The notes below the pieces were generated by a model. It saw only the letters and a program-made list of their open reading frames with translations. It was not told where the DNA came from and searched no databases. This document shows positions 1 to 8,734 of a stretch of DNA of 64,000 nucleotides, one piece after another. The DNA comes from Hyphococcus luteus (GTDB lineage: Bacteria; Pseudomonadota; Alphaproteobacteria; Caulobacterales; Parvularculaceae). A program made the translations under genes and the position numbers. Every line of letters starts with the position of its first letter. The stretch's first letter is position 1. Location of the stretch: the NCBI RefSeq assembly GCF_002943565.1, contig NZ_PJCH01000001.1, positions 496,001 through 560,000 of the forward strand. Reading direction: 5' to 3'.

Positions 1-577
1 CAAGTGCGATCGGCCGCTGGACCGCGGGCGACAGAAACGTGTTATCCACCGCGACACAAATGCCGGCCGCCTTCGCCATAAGCGCGATTTTTACAATGTC
101 TACAACGCGCATCAGCGGATTGCTGGGCGTTTCAATGAAGATGAGAGAAGGCCCGCCGGCGAACGCCTCGCATAGGGCCATGTCGTCCGCCTGATCTATA
201 AAGCTCACGGAAAATTGCCCTAACGCCGAACGCGCCTTCAGAAGCCGGTGCGTTCCGCCATAACAATCATGCGGAGCAATGACGGCGTCGTTGGGGCGCA
301 ACCGTCCCAGCAGCAGGTCAATGGCCGCCATCCCGCTTGACGTGATGACGGCGCCGGCGCCGCCCTCCAATTTCGAAAGCGCTTCTGCAAGCATCTCTCG
401 CGTAGGATTGCCCGAACGGCCGTATTCGTAAGACCGAGGTTCGTTATATCCTTCGAAGGTATAGGTGCTCGACAGATATATTGGTGGCGACACCGCGCCG
501 AACGCCCTGTCCGTCGCGACGCCGAAGGTTGCGGCGACGGTTTGCGGCCCGCACGATCGTCCGCCTTCATGATTCAT
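1..577 (-). CDS. Cys/Met metabolism PLP-dependent enzyme (cystathionine gamma-synthase type), 3' part missing
   Basis: The reading frame starts at an ATG at 577 and runs off the left edge without a stop, giving about 192 residues. The translation carries the transsulfuration-enzyme core: SSTYTFEGY and YEYGRSGNPTRE near the N-terminus, ITSSGMAAIDLLL, then IFIETPSNPLMRVVDI and AVDNTFLSPAVQRP. These are typical of cystathionine gamma-synthase, cystathionine beta-lyase and O-acetylhomoserine sulfhydrylase. The PLP lysine region lies beyond the window. The start overlaps the end of cysI by 11 bases, so the genes are probably one operon, which fits use of the sulfide made by CysIJ. Which enzyme of the family it is cannot be decided from this fragment. 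Confidence 0.85.
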   Translation of the reverse strand, partial: MNHEGGRSCGPQTVAATFGVATDRAFGAVSPPIYLSSTYTFEGYNEPRSYEYGRSGNPTREMLAEALSKLEGGAGAVITSSGMAAIDLLLGRLRPNDAVIAPHDCYGGTHRLLKARSALGQFSVSFIDQADDMALCEAFAGGPSLIFIETPSNPLMRVVDIVKIALMAKAAGICVAVDNTFLSPAVQRPIAL

Positions 578-2285
578 TGAAAAGGCGTCCTTCGGTCACT
601 TCCCGCACCATGCCTGCGCGAATGCAGAAATCGCCAAAGCGCTCGCCGTTCTCGCGCTCGTTGGCGTATTTCGTAAAAGCTTGATCCAGCGCGCCGAGTA
701 TCGCTTCCTCGCCGACATTTTCACATATCATGCGATTCAGCCGCTGGCCGTGAAAACCTCCGCCAAGATAAAGGTTGTATTTTCCCGGCGCGCGGCCGGT
801 CAGTCCTATTTCAGCGATATAAGGCCTGGAACAACCATTTGGACAGCCGCTCATGCGGATGGTGATTGGTTCGTCCGCCAGACCTTTTTGGCCGAGCATT
901 GCTTCGATTTTCGTGATCAGTCCGGGAAGATATCGCTCGCTTTCGGCCATGGCGAGACCGCAAGTCGGAAAAGCGACACAGGCAATCGAGTTTCGGCGAA
1001 TGACCGATGCGGCTTGTTCAGTTAGGCGATATTCATCGAGCACCGCCTCGATTGCAGCCTTGTCTTCTTCTGCAACGCCGGCGATGATCAGATTCTGGTT
1101 CGGGGTGAGCCGAAAGGCGCCATGATGGATGCGGGCGATCGCACGCAAACCGTCCAGCAGCGGTCCCGACACCCGGCCATTCTCGATAAACAAAGTGAAG
1201 TGCCAGCGGCCATCTTCGGTCTTCACCCATCCGAATCGGTCGCCATTCGAATCAAAATGAAACGGCCGCGCTGTTTCAAATGGCGCGCTCATCCTGCGCT
1301 CGATTTCGCCCTTGATCCAATCAAGCCCTTTGTCGTCGATCGTGTATTTGAAACGGGCGCGCTGTCGGTCTTTCCTGTCGCCATAGTCCCGCTGCACGCC
1401 CATCACGGCTTCGGCGCAATCCAGTAATCGGTCCGCCGTCACGAAACCGATTACATCCGCCAATCGAGGATAAGTCTGTGGAGCCTTGTCTGTGCGCCCC
1501 ATGCCGCCGCCGATCGCTACGTTGAAACCTCTAAGGCCGGTCTTGTCACCGATGGCGATAAAGCCAAGATCCTGCGCATAAACGTCAATGTCATTGGACG
1601 GTGGAAGTGCGAAGCCGATCTTGAATTTCCTCGGCATGTATGTGCGGCCGTAGAAAGGTTCTTCCTGTTCGGATGTCGCAACCCGCTCCTCGCCATACCA
1701 GATCTCATGATAGCCGCGCGTCCGCGGGATGACATGGTCGCTGACGCGTTTGGCGAGCGCGGCGACCTCGGCATGCATGGAGGAGCATGCTGGATCGACA
1801 GTGCACATGACGCCGCGGCTGTCATCCCCGCAGGCGGCGATCGTATCGAGCAGCGCTTCATGCAGACCTTGGATAAGCGGCCGCAGACGGTCTTTCAGCA
1901 CCCAGTGGAACTGAAAAGTCTGCCTGGTCGTCAGCCTTAGAGTTTCCCCGCCATGGGCGCGGGCCAGCTCGTCGAGTTTCAGCCATTGCGCCGTCGAGCA
2001 AACGCCGCCGGGAAGCCTCACACGGATCATGAACTGGTAGGCCGGTTCCAGCTTCTGGCGGCGCCGTTCGTCTCGGAGGTCGCGATCGTCCTGTTGATAG
2101 ATGCCGTGGAATTTCATCAACTTGACATCACTGGCGTCGGGCACGGCGCCGGTGATCTTGTCCCCCAGCCCGCTACCTATCGTTCCGCGCAGGAAGTCGC
2201 TTTCAGCCTTCATGCGTTCATCGGGATTAAGCCGATCGAGCGGCTGGGAAATATCGTGTTCGCGGGACTTCGCGTTCTCGTTCAT
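567..2285 (-). CDS. cysI: Sulfite reductase hemoprotein (beta) subunit CysI
   Basis: 572 residues, the usual CysI length. It is the siroheme and [4Fe-4S] subunit that reduces sulfite to sulfide with six electrons from the flavoprotein CysJ. The C-terminal half shows the cluster and siroheme motif: a Cys pair in CVAFPTCGLA and a second pair in MSGCPNGCSRP. The siroheme-binding repeats are visible in FHGIYQQDDRD and LRLTTRQTFQFHWV near the N-terminus. It begins 9 bases after cysJ and overlaps the start of the downstream PLP enzyme, so cysJ, cysI and that gene look like one minus-strand sulfur-assimilation operon. Sulfite reduction for cysteine synthesis is well supported. Confidence 0.95.
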   Translation of the reverse strand: MNENAKSREHDISQPLDRLNPDERMKAESDFLRGTIGSGLGDKITGAVPDASDVKLMKFHGIYQQDDRDLRDERRRQKLEPAYQFMIRVRLPGGVCSTAQWLKLDELARAHGGETLRLTTRQTFQFHWVLKDRLRPLIQGLHEALLDTIAACGDDSRGVMCTVDPACSSMHAEVAALAKRVSDHVIPRTRGYHEIWYGEERVATSEQEEPFYGRTYMPRKFKIGFALPPSNDIDVYAQDLGFIAIGDKTGLRGFNVAIGGGMGRTDKAPQTYPRLADVIGFVTADRLLDCAEAVMGVQRDYGDRKDRQRARFKYTIDDKGLDWIKGEIERRMSAPFETARPFHFDSNGDRFGWVKTEDGRWHFTLFIENGRVSGPLLDGLRAIARIHHGAFRLTPNQNLIIAGVAEEDKAAIEAVLDEYRLTEQAASVIRRNSIACVAFPTCGLAMAESERYLPGLITKIEAMLGQKGLADEPITIRMSGCPNGCSRPYIAEIGLTGRAPGKYNLYLGGGFHGQRLNRMICENVGEEAILGALDQAFTKYANERENGERFGDFCIRAGMVREVTEGRLFNES

Positions 2286-2294
2286 GATGAGGCC

Positions 2295-4121
2295 TCAATA
2301 AACGTCGCGATGATAGCGGTGATCGGCATTTAGGCTACGGACATAGCCTTCCGCCGCCTCTCGGCTCGTCCGAGATTCCAATGCAACCAGATCGATCAAA
2401 GCTTCTTCTACGTCTGGGGCCAGATTGACTGCGTCGCCGCATACATAGATATGCGCGCCGCTTTCCAGCCAGTCGAAAACGTCCCTACTCTGTTCGCGCA
2501 TTCGATGCTGGACGTAAATTTTCTCGGGCCCGTCCCGCGAGAAAGCGACGTCCATACGAGTGAGCGTTCCGTCCTTCAACCAACCCTGCCATTCCGCCTG
2601 ATAAAGAAAATCTGTCCTGAAATTCCGCTCCCCGAAAAACAGCCAGCTTTGATTGTCCTTGCCCGCCGCCTCGAGCTCTTGAAGAAATGCTCGATAAGGG
2701 GCGACCCCTGTGCCCGCACCGATCATTATAATTGGCGCCTCGTCATCCGGCAGACGGAAATGGGTGTTGGTTTGAATATAGACCGGCAACACCGTTTCCG
2801 GCTCGCTCCGATCCGCGAGAAGCCCTGAGCAGACACCCGTCCGCGTTTCGTCGTGAAGGTCATAGCGAACGGGGGCGACAGTGAGGTGCGCTTCGTCGGG
2901 CGCCGCGGCGAGGCTTGAGGCGATCGAATAGAGGCGCGGTTGGAGTGGGCGAAGACTTGTCGCGAAATCTTCCGGCGTGACGCGGCAGGAAAAACGCCGC
3001 ACAATGTCGATTATATGATGCCTGTGCAAATAAACGGCGCGGTCGGCCGACCGATCTTCCTGCAAGAGTGTCCGCAGTTCATCCGCCTTCGTTACACGCG
3101 CCCAATACTCAAGAAAGCGCGGCGTCGCGGTCGTTATTTCAAAGCGATGCGCAAATGCATCTTTGACTGTTGTCGTCTCACCCTTGAGTTCCAGTTGGTG
3201 TTCGGCGTTGAACTCCAGCGCCTCAAGAAGCGCGGTCACCACAGCTGAATCGTTGCACGTCAGAACTCCCAACGCATCGCCCGGTTCATAATTCAATCCG
3301 GATCCGTCCAGCGACACCTCAATATGACGCGTTTCTTTCGACGATCCGCGCCCGACAATCGGGAGATTGTCGATGACGGTCGCCATAAACGGGTTTCGTT
3401 TGTCGTGTTTAAGTGCGGACGCATTTAAGCCGCTGCCCGAAACGGGCGTTGTTGACACTGACGAGGATACGTTTTCGATGTGCAGAAGTCCGAGAACGGA
3501 CTTGCGCCATTCTTCAAAAGGCTCCTCATAATCGATATCACAATCGATCCGGTCGGCAAGCCGGCTCGCGCCCAATTCCTCAAAACGCCGGTCGAGACGT
3601 TTGCCAGCTTCGCAGAAATATTCGTAACTGGAGTCGCCGAGGGCCAGAACGGCGAACCGCAACTGATCTAGTTTTGGGGCTTTGCGGCCCTCGACGAACT
3701 CGAAAAACCCAGCCGCCGGCTGTGGCGGATCGCCCTCGCCATGCGTGCTCACAACAATAAGTAGGTCCTGCTCGCCGGCAAGACTGCGGATTTTGTAATC
3801 CGCCATGTCAATAACCGTCGGCGCCAATCCAGCCTGGCCGGCCCGCTCGGCGAGCAACTTCGCGAGTTCGCCGGCATTGCCGGTTTCGGATCCGAACAGA
3901 ATGGTCAATGTTCGCGCGGTTTGCGAATTCACCGATGTGGATTGAATAGACGCGGATTGCGCAGCGCCCACTCTTCCGACGCTCAAGCCTTCAAAATAGG
4001 CGCTAACCCAACGGGCTTGCCCGGCGTCCAACTGCGCCGCCAAAATGTCGACGAGCGCACGCTGCTCATTGGTTAGCGAAGAATTCGTATTATCAGCCAA
4101 AATTGAATCCTGCAGGGCCAT
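2295..4121 (-). CDS. cysJ: Sulfite reductase flavoprotein (alpha) subunit CysJ
   Basis: 608 residues. The N-terminus holds a short leader, then a flavodoxin domain (TILFGSETGNAGELA, STHGEGDPPQP, LALGDSSYEYFC). A connecting FAD-binding region follows (RLYSIASS, ATPRFLEYW), and a NADPH-binding C-terminus (IGAGTGVAPYRAFLQE, YVCGDAVNLAPDV) ending in the Y-x-x-D-V-Y tail typical of this reductase class. It passes NADPH electrons through FAD and FMN to CysI. It is first in the cysJ-cysI unit. The 219-base gap upstream (4122-4340) should hold the promoter. No cysD, cysN, cysH or cysC is seen in the window, so the rest of sulfate assimilation lies elsewhere. Confidence 0.95.
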   Translation of the reverse strand: MALQDSILADNTNSSLTNEQRALVDILAAQLDAGQARWVSAYFEGLSVGRVGAAQSASIQSTSVNSQTARTLTILFGSETGNAGELAKLLAERAGQAGLAPTVIDMADYKIRSLAGEQDLLIVVSTHGEGDPPQPAAGFFEFVEGRKAPKLDQLRFAVLALGDSSYEYFCEAGKRLDRRFEELGASRLADRIDCDIDYEEPFEEWRKSVLGLLHIENVSSSVSTTPVSGSGLNASALKHDKRNPFMATVIDNLPIVGRGSSKETRHIEVSLDGSGLNYEPGDALGVLTCNDSAVVTALLEALEFNAEHQLELKGETTTVKDAFAHRFEITTATPRFLEYWARVTKADELRTLLQEDRSADRAVYLHRHHIIDIVRRFSCRVTPEDFATSLRPLQPRLYSIASSLAAAPDEAHLTVAPVRYDLHDETRTGVCSGLLADRSEPETVLPVYIQTNTHFRLPDDEAPIIMIGAGTGVAPYRAFLQELEAAGKDNQSWLFFGERNFRTDFLYQAEWQGWLKDGTLTRMDVAFSRDGPEKIYVQHRMREQSRDVFDWLESGAHIYVCGDAVNLAPDVEEALIDLVALESRTSREAAEGYVRSLNADHRYHRDVY

Positions 4122-4340
4122 TTATTCGAACGCCTGGCCGCACAAAAGCAGCAAGCGCGCCACGCGCGCCTGCTGCAGATCGCCCTTGGGGAGGAAGGCA
4201 ACCAGAGTGACATGCACGTTGCCTTGCTGATTAAATAAACACAAACGAGTTTTAATGCATCATAATATAAAAAATCTTGTTGTTATGTTACGCGTCGGGC
4301 GAAATACACATGAACTGAGGACTGCGGCGACGAGATTCGC

Positions 4341-5189
4341 TCAAGCGGATATTGCCGCGGCTGAACGGAATCCGCTGCGGGTGCGGTCGATTACGCCCTG
4401 ATCGGCTTTGGTCGAATGAACCAAATAAGCCGAATAGGAGAATTCAGGGCTATCGGGAATAAGCGCCAGCCTGCCTTCCTCCAGATAGGACCGGATGAAG
4501 CCCTGGCGAAAATAACCGGCGCCGCCGACCGCGAGGATATATTCAAGCGCGAGCGGCCCGTGGCCGATGTTGATCACTGGATTTGACTGTTCCGGGAACG
4601 CCGCCTGATAGCCTGCCAGGAACTCTTCGCCCCAATCGATCAGCACATAATCTTCTGGGTTTAGCGGCTGATCGGTCGGGGTCGTTCGAACCAGGACCAA
4701 CTTTTCTTCGAACAACAGCTCCGTGATGACGCCAGGTCGACGCGGCGCCCCATAGAGAATGGCGACATCGAGCGAGCCCTCCTGCACGCGCTCCATTAGC
4801 TGATCGGAACCGCCGATCACCGTGCTGATCGCAATATCCGGGCATTCGCGTCGCATCCATAGCAGCCAATGACGAAGGAGCGGGCTCCATAGGCTCAATT
4901 CCGCCCCGACCATGGCGATCGTTTCACGACCCGGAGGCAACGCAACAGACTGCTTGGCCCGATCCCAAACCTGAACGAGGGTTGTGGCAAACCTGAAAAA
5001 TCTTTCTCCTGCGGGCGTCAAGCGCGCTCCGGCTTTGTTACGGATGAATACCGGGCGCTCCAATTGATCTTCCAACGTGCGAATGCGCGCGCTGACCGCG
5101 GTCTGCGTGAGATTCAGGTTTGCTGCGGCGCTGACGAAGCTGCCAGTTTTTACGATCTCCAGAAAAGTCCGCGCCACATTGATATCCAT
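4341..5189 (-). CDS. LysR-family transcriptional regulator
   Basis: 282 residues from the ATG at 5189. An upstream in-frame extension to 5453 exists, but it covers the intergenic region and begins inside the divergent peroxiredoxin gene, so I rejected it. The N-terminal winged helix-turn-helix is typical (FLEIVKTGSFVSAAANLNLTQT, then a short linker helix) and an effector-binding domain follows. It is divergent from the peroxiredoxin gene at 5363 and lies downstream of and co-directional with cysJ. Likely targets are therefore the peroxiredoxin gene, itself, or the sulfur genes. The inverted repeat at 5261-5283 is a candidate operator. It could be OxyR-like or CysB-like in role, but I see no OxyR signature cysteine pair and do not assign one. 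Confidence 0.85.
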   Translation of the reverse strand: MDINVARTFLEIVKTGSFVSAAANLNLTQTAVSARIRTLEDQLERPVFIRNKAGARLTPAGERFFRFATTLVQVWDRAKQSVALPPGRETIAMVGAELSLWSPLLRHWLLWMRRECPDIAISTVIGGSDQLMERVQEGSLDVAILYGAPRRPGVITELLFEEKLVLVRTTPTDQPLNPEDYVLIDWGEEFLAGYQAAFPEQSNPVINIGHGPLALEYILAVGGAGYFRQGFIRSYLEEGRLALIPDSPEFSYSAYLVHSTKADQGVIDRTRSGFRSAAAISA

Positions 5190-5260
5190 GGATGCAACCT
5201 CTTTCACATTAAGGGAATACGGACTTGCCCCCTTTAACCCCGATTTCCTGAGGCCCATTA

Positions 5261-5283
5261 TAAATGCAATTTTCTTGCATTTA
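5261..5283. promoter_or_regulatory. Perfect 9-bp inverted repeat in divergent LysR/peroxiredoxin promoter
   Basis: TAAATGCAA and TTGCATTTA are exact reverse complements separated by 5 bases. The site is about 72 bases upstream of the LysR start and 80 bases upstream of the peroxiredoxin start. Its position and symmetry suit a LysR-type operator, but no binding data are available. Confidence 0.45.
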
Positions 5284-5362
5284 AAAGCCAATAATATTCG
5301 TTTGCTTGATGTTTTTTCGCGGATCATGCTTGGCGAACATTCCAACGCAAAGGATATCAAGA

Positions 5363-6004
5363 ATGACCCTACAGCTTGGCCAGTCCGCGCCCGATTTTGA
5401 GCAAGAAAGCACTCATGGTCCCATCCGGTTTCATGACTGGCTTGGCTCGTCATGGGGCGTCTTATTCAGCCATCCGAAAGATTTCACGCCGGTTTGCACG
5501 ACGGAGCTGGGCGAAGTCGGCCGCCTCGGGCCAGAATGGAGGAAACGGAAAGTCAAAGTGATCGGCCTTTCTATCGATCCCGTGGATGCGCACCGCAAAT
5601 GGGTCTCCGATATTCAGGAAACGCAGGGTCATGCAGTGGATTTTCCAATGCTCGCTGACTCCGACGGCAAGGTTGCTGAACTCTATGATATGATCCATCC
5701 TGAATGCGACCCGACGATCACGGTCCGAGCGGTATACGTCATCGATCCGTCCAAGAAAATTCGGCTCGCACTCACCTATCCGCCCAGCACCGGACGGGAT
5801 TTTTCAGAAATCCTACGCAGCATCGACAGCCTTCAACTGACCGATGCACATAGCGTGGCGACGCCTGTTAATTGGAAGCCCGGAGAGGAAGTTGTTATTT
5901 CCCCGAAACTTTCTGAGGAAGAGGCGACCCGTATTTTCCCGCAGGGCTACCGCACGCTCAAGCCTTATCTTCGGATGGTCGAACTGAAGTGGTTCAACTC
6001 ATAA
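5363..6004 (+). CDS. 1-Cys peroxiredoxin (Prx6/AhpC-TSA family)
   Basis: 213 residues from the ATG at 5363. An earlier in-frame ATG at 5306 adds an unrelated leader and was not used. The peroxidatic motif HPKDFTPVCTTEL places the catalytic cysteine at about residue 45. The extended C-terminal domain (PQGYRTLKPYLRMV) is typical of the Prx6-like subgroup that reduces hydroperoxides in the cytoplasm. The gene is divergent from a LysR regulator, a common arrangement for peroxide-responsive genes. The reductant that resolves the sulfenic acid cannot be told from sequence. Confidence 0.9.
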   Translation: MTLQLGQSAPDFEQESTHGPIRFHDWLGSSWGVLFSHPKDFTPVCTTELGEVGRLGPEWRKRKVKVIGLSIDPVDAHRKWVSDIQETQGHAVDFPMLADSDGKVAELYDMIHPECDPTITVRAVYVIDPSKKIRLALTYPPSTGRDFSEILRSIDSLQLTDAHSVATPVNWKPGEEVVISPKLSEEEATRIFPQGYRTLKPYLRMVELKWFNS

Positions 6005-6087
6005 CAGAAACGCCAGAATGAGGAATCATCTGGTCTTCGGCTGCATAAATGTAAATTGAAAACAGGCTATGCATTGAAATAAGAGAG

Positions 6088-6417
6088 ATGAACGTCATGG
6101 TTCAGTGTATCGACAATCAACTTGGAGCAAAAAGTTCAGACAACTCTGGATCCGGCGCAATCGATACACTCCTAACTGCATTTGACAACGCGGTAGTTAA
6201 ATTTGGCCGGGACGACACAATGGCGGCTGCGATCGCAATCATCATGTCCCATGCTCTTCAGTGGCGTGCCGCAGACGCATATGGCAATATTCTCCACGCT
6301 AACGCCAACCTGTTGGAAAGACATTGCAGCGCCGCAAATCGTCTGTCCGCTCCTGGCGGCGTCGAGGCGCCGAATGATTACAACCAACCACATTACGCAT
6401 CCTGCGCAGAGATATGA
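6088..6417 (+). CDS. Hypothetical small protein
   Basis: 109 residues with AAGAGAG as ribosome-binding sequence just before the ATG. I recognise no family. The first half has an amphipathic, alanine-rich stretch (TLLTAFDNAVVKFGRDDTM, AAAIAIIMSHALQWR). The C-terminal half is polar with two cysteines and no signal peptide. It sits 28 bases upstream of the DsbA-NhaA fusion on the same strand and may be co-transcribed with it. Confidence 0.5.
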   Translation: MNVMVQCIDNQLGAKSSDNSGSGAIDTLLTAFDNAVVKFGRDDTMAAAIAIIMSHALQWRAADAYGNILHANANLLERHCSAANRLSAPGGVEAPNDYNQPHYASCAEI

Positions 6418-6445
6418 TTAATTGGAACACTGAACAAAAGATATA

Positions 6446-8278
6446 ATGACGAATTTGGGGCCAATTGCGCCACCCACCATCGACCCGAAGCATGACTTTA
6501 ATATCGGCGACATAAATTGTGGTCGCGAAATGGTGTTATACGGCAGCTATACATCTGAGCCTTGCCGAAGACTGCGTGATATCATGCGCCGGATCACGCA
6601 GCGATCCTTTGGCCAAATTGCCTATGTTTATCGACAGTTCCCCGAAGCCAACAGCAATATTGCTGAGCTCGCCGCTCGCGCAGCTATTGCGGCCGGCCAA
6701 CAAGACAAATTCTGGGAAATGCATGAAGCGCTTTTCCAACGCGGTCAAAGCCTTGAATTGAGTGACATTCAAAAACTAGCATCTACAATTGGCGTCGAGG
6801 ACGTAAAATTCAACCAAGATTTGAACTCCGAAGCAACAAACGCGCATGTCGCAGCCGACCACCGCTCGGCAGAACTCGCTGGCATTACTCAAGTTCCGGC
6901 TCTTTTGATCGACGGCCATCACTATTTTGGATCCTGGGACGAGATGTCGATCCTTGAAACGATCGAAAAACCCTTTGGCTTTCGCATCGAGCGCGCAAGC
7001 GAACGTTTCTTTGGGTGGGCGGCGTCAGGGGGCCTAATTCTGGGGCTAGCCGTCATTGCCGCTTTGGTCTTTGTAAATATTGGATTTCATCCGCTTTATG
7101 ACTCCATCAGACAAACATCCTTTGCACTGGCGCTTGGCGGATCTTCTTTCGCGTTGCCCGTGCAAACCTGGATTAATGACGGGTTGATGACGATTTTTTT
7201 TCTAATCGTCGGTATCGAAATCAAACGAGAGATACTTTGGGGCGAATTATCGACCGTTTCAACCGCGCTATTGCCGCTCGCCGGCGCGCTTGGCGGCATG
7301 CTCATGCCTGCCGCGATATATACAACCCTCAATTGGTCAGGCCCCGCCGCCCATGGCTGGGGCGTGCCTATGGCGACTGATATCGCTTTTACAATAGGGA
7401 TTATGGCGCTGCTGGGACGGCGCGTGCCGAATTCACTCAGAATCTTCGTTTCCGCCCTCGCAATAGCGGATGATCTGGGCGCAATTGTCATAATTGCCGT
7501 GTTTTACGGATATGGATTGCATTTTTCAGCGTTGGCAGGCGCATTAGCGTGTTTGGTACTCATGGCGCTTTTAAACCGTGGAAGAGTCTATCAGCTGACG
7601 CCGTATCTGGCCTTAGGCGTCCTGCTTTGGATATTCATACATGCCTCCGGCTTGCACGCGACGCTTGCCGGCGTATTAACGGCGGCGATTATACCATCTC
7701 GCCGCACGGCAAATATCGCGGAAGTCGCAGCACAGGCGACAATAATCGCCGAAAAAGCGGATAACAATATTGCGCCATTCGCCCACAATACCGCCGCTGC
7801 AGCGATCGGAGTGTTGGAAAAGGCGATCGCCCGTTTGCGAGAGCCCGGACATCATCTTCAAAGGGCGTTGGAACACTGGACCACTTTCCTCATCCTGCCG
7901 TTATTCGCATTTTTCAACACGGGTATAATTATTGACGGCTCCAATTTTTCGCCATTTTCCGCGGAAAGCCTGGGCGTCATTCTCGGGCTGACAATCGGCA
8001 AGCCTTTAGGGATTATCGCAGCTTGTTATATTGCTGTTCATATGGGATGGGCTCGTTTTTCGTCCGAGATTACTTGGCTTCAATTATTAGGCGCAGGCTG
8101 CCTGGCCGGTGTGGGCTTCACCATGTCTATTTTCATCGCGACGGCCGCCTTTTCCGATCCACAGCTCGCATCCGTCAAGCTGGCGACGCTTCTGGCGTCC
8201 ATCATTTCCGCTATTTTGGGCGGCGCAATCTTAAGTTGCGCAGGCGCGAACCTCGATCGTCACACTATTCATAATTAA
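6446..8278 (+). CDS. nhaA: DsbA/thioredoxin-like domain fused to NhaA Na+/H+ antiporter
   Basis: 610 residues. Residues about 1-190 form a DsbA-like thioredoxin fold (MVLYGSYTSEPCRRLRD, YRQFPEANSN, ITQVPALLIDGHHYFG with the cis-proline after the valine). The rest is a full NhaA antiporter with about 11-12 membrane segments, including WINDGLMTIFFLIVGIEIKR, ATDIAFTIG and the ion-binding double aspartate in ALAIADDLGAIV. NhaA exchanges Na+ for H+ across the inner membrane. DsbA-NhaA fusions are known in bacteria. Here the CxxC motif reads SEPC, so only the second cysteine remains and ordinary disulfide exchange is unlikely. The redox domain has no visible signal peptide and probably faces the cytoplasm. 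Confidence 0.9.
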   Translation: MTNLGPIAPPTIDPKHDFNIGDINCGREMVLYGSYTSEPCRRLRDIMRRITQRSFGQIAYVYRQFPEANSNIAELAARAAIAAGQQDKFWEMHEALFQRGQSLELSDIQKLASTIGVEDVKFNQDLNSEATNAHVAADHRSAELAGITQVPALLIDGHHYFGSWDEMSILETIEKPFGFRIERASERFFGWAASGGLILGLAVIAALVFVNIGFHPLYDSIRQTSFALALGGSSFALPVQTWINDGLMTIFFLIVGIEIKREILWGELSTVSTALLPLAGALGGMLMPAAIYTTLNWSGPAAHGWGVPMATDIAFTIGIMALLGRRVPNSLRIFVSALAIADDLGAIVIIAVFYGYGLHFSALAGALACLVLMALLNRGRVYQLTPYLALGVLLWIFIHASGLHATLAGVLTAAIIPSRRTANIAEVAAQATIIAEKADNNIAPFAHNTAAAAIGVLEKAIARLREPGHHLQRALEHWTTFLILPLFAFFNTGIIIDGSNFSPFSAESLGVILGLTIGKPLGIIAACYIAVHMGWARFSSEITWLQLLGAGCLAGVGFTMSIFIATAAFSDPQLASVKLATLLASIISAILGGAILSCAGANLDRHTIHN

Positions 8279-8323
8279 AACCAAACGTCTGTCATCAACA
8301 CATAGACATATGGAGCCGGCGAA

Positions 8324-8533
8324 ATGGCAAAATTCGATATCGGAGATCGCGTAGAATGGAACTCCGAAGCGGGACGAGTGAGCGGCAAGATAATAAAAAT
8401 ACACACGAGTGATTTCCAGTATAAAGGCCATGGGAGACGCGCCTCAAAAAACGAGCCTCAATACGAAATTAAAAGCGACAAGACCGATCACGTCGCCGCC
8501 CATAAAGAAAATGCACTTACAAAGCTCGATTGA
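8324..8533 (+). CDS. DUF2945 (HVA1/TUDOR-like) small protein
   Basis: 69 residues. The pattern FDIGDRVEWNSEAGRVSG, followed by a basic loop and PQYEIKSDKTDHVAAHK with ALTKL at the end, matches the DUF2945 family of small beta-barrel proteins of unknown function. These are often found near stress genes in alphaproteobacteria. It follows the NhaA fusion by 45 bases and may share its transcript. No function is assigned. Confidence 0.8.
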   Translation: MAKFDIGDRVEWNSEAGRVSGKIIKIHTSDFQYKGHGRRASKNEPQYEIKSDKTDHVAAHKENALTKLD

Positions 8534-8734
8534 CTCTGGCAGCGGCCGCCCGGAAGGCTCAAGCCTGCGCTGCGCAAAATGTTCACATGCGGCGCCCGGA
8601 TCTCGAGATCAAGGAAATACAACATTTCCCAATAGCCCGGAAAGTCCGTCATACGCACTGCAAATTACGCCTTATAATTAAAGGCTCGAATGCTGTAACG
8701 GCCGGCACGGGGATTCATAAAGCATTCATGCTAG

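Noticed and set aside
4341-5453. Longer LysR protein starting at 5453
   Set aside because: The extra 88 residues cover the intergenic region and overlap the peroxiredoxin gene. The helix-turn-helix starts directly at the ATG at 5189.
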